Below, piece after piece: positions 45,701 to 56,700 of a stretch of DNA of 64,000 nucleotides (positions are counted from its first letter, which is position 1; every line of letters starts with the position of its first letter). Under the pieces are notes generated by a model. It worked only from the letters and a program-made list of their open reading frames with translations, had not been told where the DNA came from and ran no database searches. Both the position numbers and the translations under genes were made by a program. Source of the DNA: Neurospora tetraspora (taxonomy: Eukaryota > Ascomycota > Sordariomycetes > Sordariales > Sordariaceae). Location of the stretch: NCBI RefSeq assembly GCF_033439725.1, contig NW_026944384.1, forward strand, positions 5,270,001-5,334,000. Reading direction: 5' to 3'.

Positions 45701-47173
45701 ATGCCGGCCGAGATTCTATCAGAGCTGCCACTGAGGCCAGCACCAAGAGACATCAAAATCCCCAACACCATGCACAATGAAGAGAGGCGGCACAAACACT
45801 CTCGCTCCTCCTACTCAGAGCTGTCCCCTCTCATGTCGCGGAATAACTCTCTGACTTGGCGTCCTGCCAAACGCCCCATGCCGACCCCCGATAAGACGAT
45901 TGCGGTCATCAACGCCGCCGGCCGACAGGCTGCTTCTTTCATCAGAGTAGCCACTGCCGTTGGCTTCCACGTACGAGCCCAAATGAGGAATCTCGAGGGT
46001 GTTGTGGCCACCGAGGTGTCGACGAATCCCAACGTTACCGTTCTGCAGGGCGAGCTTTACACCAAAGAGACCCCTGCGGAGAGTGAGAAGGGACAATGTG
46101 TCGACGTCACCAAGAATGGTCCCATCTCCGGCATCGGCGTGAACCACGCCCTCATTTCCGAACTCTTCAGAGGCGCTCAGCTCGCCTTTATCAACACCAC
46201 GTTTTACGGAGACGAGGAAAGGATTGGCATAGCCCTGGCAGACGCTGCTAAAAAGGCCGGAGTCCTACACTACGTCTACTCCTCGATGCCCGACCACCAC
46301 GCCTACAACAAGGACTGGCCATCACTGCCGCTCTGGGCATCGAAGCACCGTGTGGAGGACTATGTGAAGGAAATTGGCATTCCGGCAACCTTTGTCTACA
46401 CCGGCATCTATAACAATAACTTCACATCGCTGCCATACCCCCTCTTCTGCACCGACTTGCAGCCGGACGGATCGTGGATCTGGCAAGCGCCCTTCCATCC
46501 AAACGCCAAGCTTCCATGGCTCGATGCTGAGCACGACGTGGGCCCGGCTATCCTGCAGATATTCAAGGACGGCGTCAAGAAGTGGGGAGGTGGCAAGCGC
46601 ATCGCCCTAGCATACGAGATGCTCACCCCTCTAGAAGCATGCGAGGTCTTTGCCCGGGGCGTCGGCCGACCTGTACGTTACGTCCGCGGACCAATCGAGG
46701 TCAAGGTCAAGATTCCCGAGGGCTATCGAATTCAGCTGGAGGCGCTCGAGGAGCTTTTCAACCTACACAATGAGGATCCCGAGAAGCAACCCCCATACTT
46801 CGGCGACATAGAGCTGGAGAGAAGTTGCCCCCGGGCGGCCCTGGAGCTGTGGGAAGGCCCAAGAGGGTTGGAGGAGTACGCTCGCGAGGTGTTCCCACTA
46901 GAGGAGCAAGCCAACGGCCTCACGTGGATGATCGAGGAGGACGACGGAGGCGGCGGCAATAATATCGACAATAATCATAATAACCACCACCAGCAGGAGG
47001 AGCATTACCAACACCAAAATGGACATCAAAACGGGCACAATGGGATGAATGGGCATATCGTAAATGGTGGAGTCGATTCCGAGAGCGAGGAGGAAGAGGA
47101 GGATTCCGATTCCGATGACGAGGGATTGGTGATGCGGGGGAACAAGCGGGCTGATGAGGAGTGGCTCGCGTAG
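45701..47173 (+). CDS. nmr: Nitrogen metabolite repression protein NMR (NmrA-like)
   Basis: A negative regulator that binds the GATA activator NIT2 and keeps nitrogen-catabolic genes off when ammonium or glutamine is present. A single exon of 490 residues, close to the length I recall for N. crassa NMR. A basic/Ser-rich N-terminal 64 residues precede a Rossmann fold of the NmrA/SDR type (KTIAVINAAGRQAASFIRVA, about 65-84), with the dinucleotide-binding NAAGRQAAS in place of the usual GxxGxxG. Later blocks are LAFINTTFYGDEERIGIALA, HYVYSSMPDH, FVYTGIYNNNFTSLPYPLF and LPWLDAEHDVGPAILQIFKDG; the usual catalytic Tyr-Lys pair of active dehydrogenases is not evident. From about residue 410 the tail is Asn/His/Gln-rich, then Ser/Asp/Glu-rich. 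The start ACCATGCC is the first ATG for more than 1.1 kb. Confidence 0.96.
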   Translation: MPAEILSELPLRPAPRDIKIPNTMHNEERRHKHSRSSYSELSPLMSRNNSLTWRPAKRPMPTPDKTIAVINAAGRQAASFIRVATAVGFHVRAQMRNLEGVVATEVSTNPNVTVLQGELYTKETPAESEKGQCVDVTKNGPISGIGVNHALISELFRGAQLAFINTTFYGDEERIGIALADAAKKAGVLHYVYSSMPDHHAYNKDWPSLPLWASKHRVEDYVKEIGIPATFVYTGIYNNNFTSLPYPLFCTDLQPDGSWIWQAPFHPNAKLPWLDAEHDVGPAILQIFKDGVKKWGGGKRIALAYEMLTPLEACEVFARGVGRPVRYVRGPIEVKVKIPEGYRIQLEALEELFNLHNEDPEKQPPYFGDIELERSCPRAALELWEGPRGLEEYAREVFPLEEQANGLTWMIEEDDGGGGNNIDNNHNNHHQQEEHYQHQNGHQNGHNGMNGHIVNGGVDSESEEEEEDSDSDDEGLVMRGNKRADEEWLA

Positions 47174-48537
47174 CAATCCATCCACCTCCACCACGCGATC
47201 GAATGTCGGTAAAAATCGGGGAGCAGGCAGAGCAAAAAGGGGAGCAAATGGAATCCAAAAATACCCCTCTTCTTACTGTTATCAAATTATTTTTCCTTGG
47301 GGAGTGAAAAGCAAAAAGAGAGTTCTCAAAAGCTGGAGTCGGCAACCGGGGACTTTTTACATTGGGTTTGTAATATCATTTTTGTCAATTGAAGGTTCAT
47401 CGGATTGGAGTGTCTTGTCACCAAAACACATACGCGCAGCAAAAGACATGGCAAACGGGTGTTGTGTTATCATGGCATTGTGTAAGCGGCGTGGTGCGCA
47501 GGAGAGTCTACATGGTCATTGGGGGTCTGTCTAGGTTTCAAAATCGAAAGGGAGGAAACAGACGAGCTGTCTGCTGAGATGGCGTTGGACGGTTGGAGTT
47601 ACTACGGCGATAGTATACACTATACGGGTCTGCATATGTCCTTGCGGTCATCATACTTTTACGGATTTGACTGTTGGTTGACTTGAACTATCTATCTCAC
47701 CTCACACTATCGAAACTGGATCTTGTGTCTTTGTCATTGCAGCACAAACACTGATGTTATTGCTCTGTGCTTGGAGTCGGGTTCTTCTGCTAGGTATACC
47801 AGATGCGTGTGTGTATAGAAGGAGTTGATAGGGTAAACTATTCAATAATGAAGTAAACCAAAAAGACTCATACCATTCCCTGGCAACATGCTGCTCCAAT
47901 GGTCATATATTGCGTGGGCAACAGATGCTTTCGAGACAACAGGAGCCGAGAGGGCTCGTAGCAAATGCAAGTCAAACACGCCTCGAGAACAGACTCTGTT
48001 CTGTTGATGACAAAAAGTGTTCTTTTGACAGAAGAATATCAACTCATTATTTTAACGCCGAGCAAAATGAAAACCCTATGTGTGTGAAACCTCTATGACC
48101 CAGATGCAATGTGGTATGGTATCCCCCTTTTTGCTGGTAACCCTTTTTTGCTTCCCTCCCTCAGTCCTTCTTCCCCTGGTGCTTCTTCCCCATTTTCTGT
48201 TCGCTGTCTGAACCCGACATCTCCAACCCATCTAGCACCTTTCAGAACGCCGCTATTGAGATTGGGCCGGCTATGGACGGATCGATGGGCTACTGCATCC
48301 ATCCATATCGATGTCGTTGTGTGCAAAGTTTGGCTCGTCGCCCTTCGACTATCAAAAGGGGCCGGTTGGGGCTTTTGTGTACGGTGGGTGATGGACTCGT
48401 TTTCACAACGGCCACTTCCTTCCTGGGGCAGCAGTCCGTTCTAAAATGCCACGGATGCTCCCTTCCCATTCATAAAGCCTCGCAATGCAATGCAGGCGAC
48501 GCAATGTTTGATGTTCACCTAGTTGTCCTCAACCACC
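47174..48537. other. Convergent spacer nmr/fcf1
   Basis: AT-rich DNA with the two 3' UTRs. No protein domain or RNA gene visible. Confidence 0.65.
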
Positions 48538-49372
48538 TTACGAGGCAGGAGCACCAGGGAGTCTCTCAATGGCGTACTTGCCCTTGCCGCAAGACATGAT
48601 GGGCACACCAGGAACCTTGCGGATTCTCCTCTTCAAGTCCCTATCGTTGGCTGTTTTTTCTCGTGTCAGTAACCATGCATGTCCTATCATAGACTCAATA
48701 ACCGGAAGGGCTGAAGAAGAAAAAAAACACATACTAGCAACGATATATATCCTGTGCTTCTGAATACGCTCGACAATGCAGTCATCGGCATACGTTCCCT
48801 TGTGGTCGCAAGTGAGACGAGTCCACCGCTCGTCACGGGCAATCATCAGCGCAACGCGGTACTTGGGCCCGAGCTTTTCCAACTCGGCCATGACGCATGA
48901 TGTGATGATGATGTTGACCGAGGCAAAGAGGCAGTCCATGGCTGACTCCATGAGGGGGAGCTTGGCGCCGACGGTCCGGGAGAGGAAGTTGGTATCGACA
49001 AGGACGTTGTAGGGAGGCACAAGGGCCTCGTTGTGCTCGAAGAACATGGACGAAGGCATCTGGGGGATCTCTCGGACGGCGGCCTCCTTCTTCTTTTGCA
49101 ACTCCAACTCTTGCTTCTTCTGGACGTCGGTCTTGCGGCGCTCATCGTTCTTGCCGATCATGCGCTTGACCTAATGAATGTGTTAGTTCATACATTTCGA
49201 TTTATAATATGTCTGATATATCGCCATGCTAATCATCAACACACACACATTGACCATTACCCCAAGGGGACTGAGGTCATGGTGGGTGGTGAGCATGAGA
49301 TGTGAGATGAGAAGGGGGATTATAGAAGTCACGTGCCGTAGCGAATTTTCTTGTCCGTTTAGCGACACCCAT
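48538..49372 (-). CDS. fcf1: rRNA-processing protein FCF1 (UTP24), PIN domain
   Basis: A PIN-domain endonuclease of the small-subunit processome that cleaves pre-rRNA at sites A1/A2. Three exons, 49372-49337, 49170-48735 and 48650-48538, give 194 residues (yeast 189). The joins yield MGVAKRTRKFATVKRMIGKN at the N-terminus and IVATNDRDLKRRIRKVPGVP near the C-terminus, both as in the family. PIN acidic residues lie in NVLVDTNFLS, ELEKLGPKYR, YADDCIVERI and ATNDRD. The first intron (166 nt) needs a GC donor (GCACGT) with a good CTAAC branch site and TAG acceptor; the only nearby GT donor would shift the frame. Divergent from csi2. Confidence 0.93.
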
Positions 49373-51044
49373 CTTGCCGAGATCTCAATGATGGATTGAA
49401 GTAGAAAAACTCGGTTGCAAAAATCGGGGTGTCGACCGTTGTTGTGTAGATTTGGCGGCCAAGATGAATCGGCGGTTCGTCAAGAATTCGGGCGGCCGCA
49501 AAGTGGTGATACTGAATTTGGTGGTGAAGGCGATTGATGGTTCGTATAAAATTTTGGAGACACACCAGTGAGAGCAACCATACACTGCAGTGGTCGGGTG
49601 GTCGGTGGTTGCCAAGCAGCTTCGAACCGACAAGTGGCAACCGAGCCTGAACACCGCAAAATGGGAGGCGCACAGGCCAGTCCAGCAGCTGGTCACAGAT
49701 GGCAGGTTGGATAGCGGGAAGCCACTGTGCAAGTGCAGTGCTCCGGCGTGCTGGTCCGGGGCACCTCAAAGAGAGACAGAGCGCTAAAACATTCGGCTTC
49801 AGGCTTCGAGGCCAGCCGCTGGAGGGACAGATGAGCACTGTGCAGATAGCGACCATACACACGGACTGCTGCATGTTTCCAGCGACTGGACCCAAGAAAG
49901 GAAGGGCCGGACGTCATGCCGTCAACCGTGCAGCTGTGCATGAGAAACAAAGTGGGAAGCAGCAGAGACATTTGACTTTTCGATTTTGTTCAGATGAGGG
50001 GAACTCAGGTCCGCCTTTCGGAGGGCAAACCGCAAAATCTCAACAGCCATCACGGACATCGATGGAGGCAGGAACTTCAAGAGTTCAAGGGCTGAATAGC
50101 GCCCTCTGTCTCCATCCGCCAAAACCCTTCTTGCAGGCGTGCTGCAAGGGCCGTTGCTGCAGCCACCGAGTGTTGGCATGCCATGAATTGCATGGCTTTC
50201 GCCCTGGAGGATTCCCTGCCAGATATTATCCATGTGTCGAATCATGTCCCAGCCGTTTTTCACGAACGATTACTTGCAGCTGAGTAGCTGAGTGAGGGCT
50301 GAGAACAGACACGACGTTACGTTGCCCTGAGCTGGGGACGCCGCGGCGCAAATGTTTCCCAGGCACAATTCCAGTCAGAATCATGGGCGTCTCCGGTGCA
50401 GTGGTTGTGAGTGGTCACCCTGAGTGGTTCCTTCCGTTGGGTCGGGTTGGTCTGGGGGAGCAGCGCCGCAGGAATGGAGAAAACGGGGACCAACACGAGG
50501 GCGAGAAAGGCCCAGTCAACTGCCCGTCACTGCCCCCCTTCCTTGTTGGCCCTTGGTACAGTACCTTTTTGGGTCCCATGGGCGCCTTCCAGGTTCTTCC
50601 CTCTCCTTTTCCCTGGCACTCATTCAACCTTTCGCTCCAAAGACTCCGTCGACTCCATCCATGCATCTCTTGGTCAATCTCCCTCCAAAGACGACCATGA
50701 CCTGATTTGGTCAAGTTTGCAACACTCGTTCACTTTGGAATCTCATCCAGACTCTGATGCTGCTCTCAGCAGGCGCTTGATTCTACTCTCGTTTTTTTCT
50801 TAGGTTTACCACGGCACGACGCCCTTGAGTAACCACCAATTCCCGGTCTTCGGCCACTCACCACCCTCACATCGAAAATTCCGGATCGTGGCTGCAGCCC
50901 GTCGTCGATCTAGCTCACTCTCCATCAAGAGTTTGATTCGTGATACCTTGGTGGATTTAGGGACCGATTCCCTTTTCTCGGTCCTCGTTGCCAAACCCCT
51001 TCTTTAGTTGTCCCCGAATCCGAAGGGACACAATCACAGCGACC
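49373..51044. promoter_or_regulatory. Divergent region fcf1/csi2
   Basis: Holds both promoters over 1.7 kb. Overlapping frames of 110-195 codons on both strands (49359-50283) lack recognisable domains and look like chance in GC-rich DNA. The last 280 bp before csi2 have no ATG and resemble a leader. Confidence 0.55.
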
Positions 51045-52121
51045 ATGCTGTCGCCACCACTGTCGCTGAAGCGCTCCTTGCTTCTATCAGCCCTCTTCGC
51101 CTCTTCCCTACTATCGAATGGTGTATTGGCGCAACAAAATAACAACGACAAATCAAGTTCATCATCGTCGACATCTCTCTCCTCTAGCTCGGCCAAGGCA
51201 ACGGCCACTCCTACTTCGACCGGCACTGATAGCATACCCCCCTTGACGGTCGGCAACACAGAAGCAGCGACGGGACCACCTGCACTCCTAACCGGTCTTC
51301 CAACTCTCACCAAAATTGGTATCCCGGAATATCCCGCGCCGACCGTTCCTCCCACGCAAAATGCGCCCTTCATGAAGCACTCGTCGCTCCCCGACGGCAC
51401 CGTCTTCATCTGCGTCGGCGCCATCCTCGGCGCTTTCGGTCTGGCTGTTGTCATCTGGCGCACCGTCATCGCATGTCTCCTGCACCGTTCCGTTGAGCGC
51501 GCCGCCATGGCCCAGTCTATTGGCAGCGACAAGGCCTTCCCGCCTCCGCCCAAGTTTTACAAGTATCAGGACCTCAACTCGAACCCCTCGCTCGTCGCCG
51601 GCAGCAACACCGGTGCTGCCGGCAACCGCCGCAAGTCGCGCGGCCCGGCGCCCTCCGCCGGTACCCCAAGCCAGAGTCAACTGTTTTTCTCGCCGACTGC
51701 GCAACAGGGAGACCGCAACAGCACCATGGCCAACAACCGCCACTCGACCTTCCTCCCATCCGGGTTCTACGCTTCTTCGGCCGCTGCTCCTATGGGCCAC
51801 AGCCACGGTAATTCGATCAGCATGTCGAACCTCCGCCCGATGTCGAGACGGCCTAGTGGTGGTAGCATGATGGGACAAACGCCGCCTGAGTCGCCTAATG
51901 TTGGACCGGTAATGGGAATGGCGACAAGGACACCGTCGTCGAGAGCGTTCAGCAGCAGCTCGGGCAACCAGTTGAACAGGTCCGAGAGCGAGCGCGCACC
52001 GAGCGCATTTTTAGATGATTTGTTGGGAGATAACCCGCAGGCGTTCCCTCCTCCGGGTGGGTACAATAACCCTGGTTATCATGGGGGACATCATGATCCT
52101 AGGCACAGCGGGAGGTACTAA
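51045..52121 (+). CDS. csi2: CSI2-like single-pass membrane protein
   Basis: A single exon of 358 residues. The start (LKRSLLLSALFASSLLSNGVLAQ) is a signal peptide, followed by a Ser/Thr-rich, probably O-mannosylated ectodomain, then a membrane span at about 119-146 (VFICVGAILGAFGLAVVIWR and on) and a conserved juxtamembrane block (CLLHRSVERAAMAQSIGSDK, then FPPPPKFYKYQD). The cytoplasmic tail is Ser/Pro-rich and ends in PGGYNNPGYHGG-type repeats. This pattern fits the fungal Csi2 family, implicated in chitin synthesis and septation. The assignment rests on the membrane-proximal block and is less firm than the enzymes nearby. The ATG chosen gives a clean signal peptide. Confidence 0.75.
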   Translation: MLSPPLSLKRSLLLSALFASSLLSNGVLAQQNNNDKSSSSSSTSLSSSSAKATATPTSTGTDSIPPLTVGNTEAATGPPALLTGLPTLTKIGIPEYPAPTVPPTQNAPFMKHSSLPDGTVFICVGAILGAFGLAVVIWRTVIACLLHRSVERAAMAQSIGSDKAFPPPPKFYKYQDLNSNPSLVAGSNTGAAGNRRKSRGPAPSAGTPSQSQLFFSPTAQQGDRNSTMANNRHSTFLPSGFYASSAAAPMGHSHGNSISMSNLRPMSRRPSGGSMMGQTPPESPNVGPVMGMATRTPSSRAFSSSSGNQLNRSESERAPSAFLDDLLGDNPQAFPPPGGYNNPGYHGGHHDPRHSGRY

Positions 52122-53738
52122 GCTGGTTGAGGATTCGGATAACGGAAAAAGGAACTACAGGAGGCACTCATGCTGCAGAGATCCCAGGACGGGAACATCA
52201 AGTCAAACCAGCTCCGGCCACCGATACCCTGCGGTGACAGGGCTGTACACCTAATCCAACCAAGTTTCCTTGAACATCTGGGGAGGCATTCAAAGATCTG
52301 GGGAGTTCAGCGGTTCGGGGTTTGAAAAATACCAATCATCATCATTATCGTCATCGTCAACGCCTTCGCCATCATCATTACTTACCATACCTCTTTTTAT
52401 CCAATTCGGTCTTAAAGTACACACGTATAGTCGAATACCACTTTTGGTTCATTCTTAATTTTTTACAAGTGTCTTTCGGATGGAGGACTTCTGATGGCGT
52501 TTTACTGTCTGTGTCTTTGGCTCCCCGGCTTCCTGTCTATCAAATCGTGCATTGCACCAGCACTGCAGTAGCATAGGCCTAGCGAAATGACGTGCATATC
52601 TTGGAATAGAAGGATTAGCTTCCACGTCAACGATCACGGTCTTCTCTCACTCAGTCAGTTGGCTGGAGATAGCTTCACATCCTTTGCGTTCTTGCCTGCC
52701 GCCTTCACTTGATGGTCTTCGACGACACGACAGACTACATAGTCCTCCACTTAACTACCATGCTCCTTCTGCTCGTCGATTCGACCGACCACATGTCGTG
52801 TCCTGAATACGTCCGAATCCCGTCTGCTTCTACATACCTGTCTTTGATTTGTCTCATCACCGGCCACCAAAACTGCAAGACAACTGCCAGATCATGCAGC
52901 TCTCCGGCCACACGATTCATTTATATCTAAAGTCGCGCAGGCGCCTGCCTGCCCGGGTCTTTTCCTGGTTGGTGCTATTTTCATACAGCAGGCAGGTATG
53001 CCGGTAGCTGGGAGCTAGCTACCTGGGTCTTCTGATTTGTTTCTGCATAGGTACGTGACGTGAGTGGTAGGTGACACCAAAAGCGCGCCCGCGCCCCAGC
53101 CAACTGAAGTTGTCGAGTCTAGGTAGAGTCTGGTTGTGTGGAGTTTCACAGCTTGACTTTGTGAGACTTGAAGATGGACGCGGGCGGTGTCATCGTGTGC
53201 ATCATGTGTGTTACGTTGGGTTTGCGATGTGGTGAGGGATGTACCGAACGACATGAAGGGATAGCTTGTATCTTCGGGATAATAGGCAACATACCTACGC
53301 GTGAATGAACAGTAAAGGAATAATTTAAGGCAGCTAGCTAGCGTAGGGATATCCTATATAAACAGACAAAGACATGCATGCACATGGATCCTTAGAGGTA
53401 CGCAAAACATGTGATAATGTGATATTATGAACTTCTCGAGATCCATTAATCAGACCTCCTTCTTTCTACAAGTAAGTAATTACGTGTTTACACTATGTAT
53501 GTACTTTTCTTTTATAGGTATTTTCTTTTCTTTTTCGCTTTGCTTTTCTCCATTCCCTCCGTCTCAGTCTTCTCTTCTCTTCGAGTTTGGTATCATAAGC
53601 CGCCATCAATCAGAATCAGTATCAACATCGAGAAGCCATCATCTCATCTCATCTATCATACTCATCATCCCTCTTTCATCTCAGGCACACCCCTTTTTCT
53701 TTCTCTTCCGTAGCCAACAATCACACCCTTTACGCAGC
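52122..53738. other. Convergent spacer csi2/yor1
   Basis: AT-richer DNA with two 3' UTRs. A frame running into the ABC transporter from 53427 is antisense to it. No gene or RNA recognised. Confidence 0.65.
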
Positions 53739-56700
53739 TTACAACGCCCGATCATTATCAACAACCTCCCTCGCCAACCTGATATCCTCACTTCTAATCC
53801 CACTCCTCTCACACATGCCCCTAAAGATACCGCCCTCCATCTCAAACAGCTCCTGGGGGGGACCAATCTCCGCAATGCGGCCCTTGTCCATCACGCAAAT
53901 CCGGTCGTAGTTGATAATAGTCCTCAACCGATGCGCGATGCACAGCAGCGTCTTGCCGCGGAACGCGCTGGCCATGGTGCGCTGGATCTTGTCGTCCGTC
54001 TCCATATCGACGCTGGAAGTGGCCTCGTCGCAGACGATGATCTGGGAGCCGCGCACGAGGGCGCGGGCGAGGGCCATGAGCTGGCGCTGGCCGAGGGAGA
54101 AGTTGAGGCCGTCTTCTTCGACGATCGAGTCGAGGTTGATGCGGTTGTTGGAGTTGCCGTTGGTAGCAGCGGGAGCGTCGGCGACGACGATGGCGTTGCC
54201 GCTGGCGCTGGGGGTGGCGGTTGTGGTAGTGGTGGTCGCTTCGTCCTGGACGAGATCGGCTTGGCGCAGGGCGGACCAGAGCTCCAAGTCGGTATGCTCA
54301 CCGAAGGGATCGAGGTTGCTGCGCACGGTGCCGCGGAAGAGGGTCGGGTCTTGAGGAATGATGGCGAGGCGGGAACGGAGGTCCTGGAGACCGATGGTGG
54401 AGATGTCGATGCCATCGATGGTGATGTGACCGCCGGAAATCTCAACGAGACGGAAGAGCGTAGACATAATAGAACTCTTTCCTGCACCAGTACGGCCGAC
54501 GATACCAATACGCTCGCCGCCCTGAATGTGCACGTTGAGACCCTGCAGAACAAGAGGAAGACCAGCACGATAACGCATCTCGACGTTGTCGAAAACGATC
54601 TCACCCTTCTCAGGCCAGCTGGGGCGCACATCGATGGTCTTGGATGGGGCCTCCTCCTCAAGCTGGGTCCCGTAGTGCAAGAGACGCTCGACGGCGTTCA
54701 TGCCGTTCTCGACTTCGGCCAGCTGACGGACAGTGAACTGAATCATCTGCACTATAGCCAAGATATAGGACAACACCAAGCCGGCAATCGAGGGGTTAAC
54801 CGAGAAACGGGAGGTGACGACGAGAATACCCGCGGTGAAGACCAAGAGGTTACCGATCATATCCAGTCTGGTCGATAGCCATCTCTGATTCGAATAAGTC
54901 AGGAAGTACGCCGAGTCCATGTTGTCGATAGCCTTCCTCATGTCCACCACAAACCGGTTCTGGAGGCCGTACGCCCTGATGGAGGAAACACCAGACAATC
55001 CTTCGTTGAACTTGGCGAACACATTGGAACGAAGGACGGCCTCAAAGCGTTTGACCTCGCGAGCCGATGAGCGATAGTAGCCAGTAGCAAAGAGGAACAG
55101 GGTGAAGAGAGGTACGAGCGCAATGGCAAAGTAGTAGAAGTATGCGATGATCAGAGCAAAAGTCGAGATAATACCTCCCATGCTGAAGAAGTACATGCGC
55201 ATAGCATCCGTAAGGTTATTGTCCATGACGTCCACATCGCGGCTGAAACGGTTGGTGATGCGACCAAGAGGTGTAGTGTCGAAGAAAGACATGGGGGCAC
55301 GCAACACGCGGAAGGTGGCCTGCCTCAACATGTTCTTACTCGCCGTAGTACCGAAAATTGAGAGGGATACCATGAATGCGAACATAAGGAGAGCTTGTAG
55401 CGCACCGAGACCAGCGTAGACACCGATGTACTGTCCCAGACTGAGGCCGAACTTGTCAGAAGTCCACCACGACAGCCACAAGCTGGTCACGATGTTCGAT
55501 CCTTGTGCGATAACCAAAAGTATGAGAACGATGGGTGCGTTGAGATACGAGCCAGAGGCCTTCACGTAGGACGTATAAACCGACCATGGAACGCTAGCCA
55601 CAGCACGCTCCTCGGCCTGCATGAGACCCTTGGCCTTCTTTTTCTTCTTGGGCGCTTCTTCCTCGCTGGCTACGACAGGAGCTTCGGCTTCATCCTTCTT
55701 GTCTTCTTGGGCGGTCGATTCTAGGAGCTGTCTGAACTCCTCGGAATCCCTCATAAGATTGTCGAAAGTATCCACAGCCTGAATACGACCACCATCCATC
55801 CAAATGATGCGATCGCAGCGGTTGAGAACCCAAAGCTGATGAGTGGCCAAAATACGGGCCTTGTCCTTGAGCAAACCAAGAATAGCGTTATCGAAGATAT
55901 GACGACCAACGTGGGCATCGACAGCGCTCAGGGGGTCGTCCATGAGAACGATGTCGGCATCGAAGTAAATCGCACGGGCGATGTTGAGTCTCTGCTTTTG
56001 GCCACCAGAGATGGTGATACCTCTTTCACCAATCTCGGTCATGTCGTTGTTGGGAAGCATATCCAAATCCGGCTGCAACGCGCAAGCCTTGATGACATCG
56101 CGATACCATTCGGGGTCCATCTCCTTTCCAAAAAGAATGTTGTCCTTGAGAGTCGCGTTCTGAATCCAGGCGTACTGTGGGCAAAAAGCTCTGTGAGCAC
56201 CAAGAATAACCTCGCCGCTGGTCTTGCGCATGTCACCAGCCAAAGCAGAGAGCAGTGAAGTCTTGCCACTGCCGACGGTACCAATAACGGCAACCAGCTC
56301 GTTCCTGCCAATGGTGAAGTTGAGATCCTGAAGCTTAAAGGGCTCCCGTTCTTCGACCAGGGTGCTCGAGTCGTCACCGGAAGGAGGAGTGGCCGCCTCG
56401 ACATCCTTGGGCTTTCCCTTGGGAGCCTTTTCAGGCTTCGATTTCGGACCGGCACCGCCCACTGTCGACTCGTTCTCTTGAGTTGGCGTTCTTTCCCAGG
56501 TGAAGGAGGCGTCGTGAACTTCGATAGCGTTAGGAGCATCGAGCTTGATGATAGCTTCATCCTCCCGTTCCTCGGCAAGCAAGAAGTCCTGGATACGGGC
56601 GAGGGAGGACCATGCGTCCGTCACCTGACCGATGACCAAAGGAAGCATGTTCAATGGCATTCTAAGACCGTTGAAGAGGGCGAGAGACGAGAAGACCTTA

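Noticed and set aside
49699-50283. 194-codon plus-strand frame between fcf1 and csi2
   Set aside because: No recognisable domain, overlaps an equally open antisense frame, and sits in the shared promoter region.
53427-54878. 483-codon plus-strand frame running into the ABC transporter
   Set aside because: Most of it is antisense to the well-supported second nucleotide-binding domain of the transporter.
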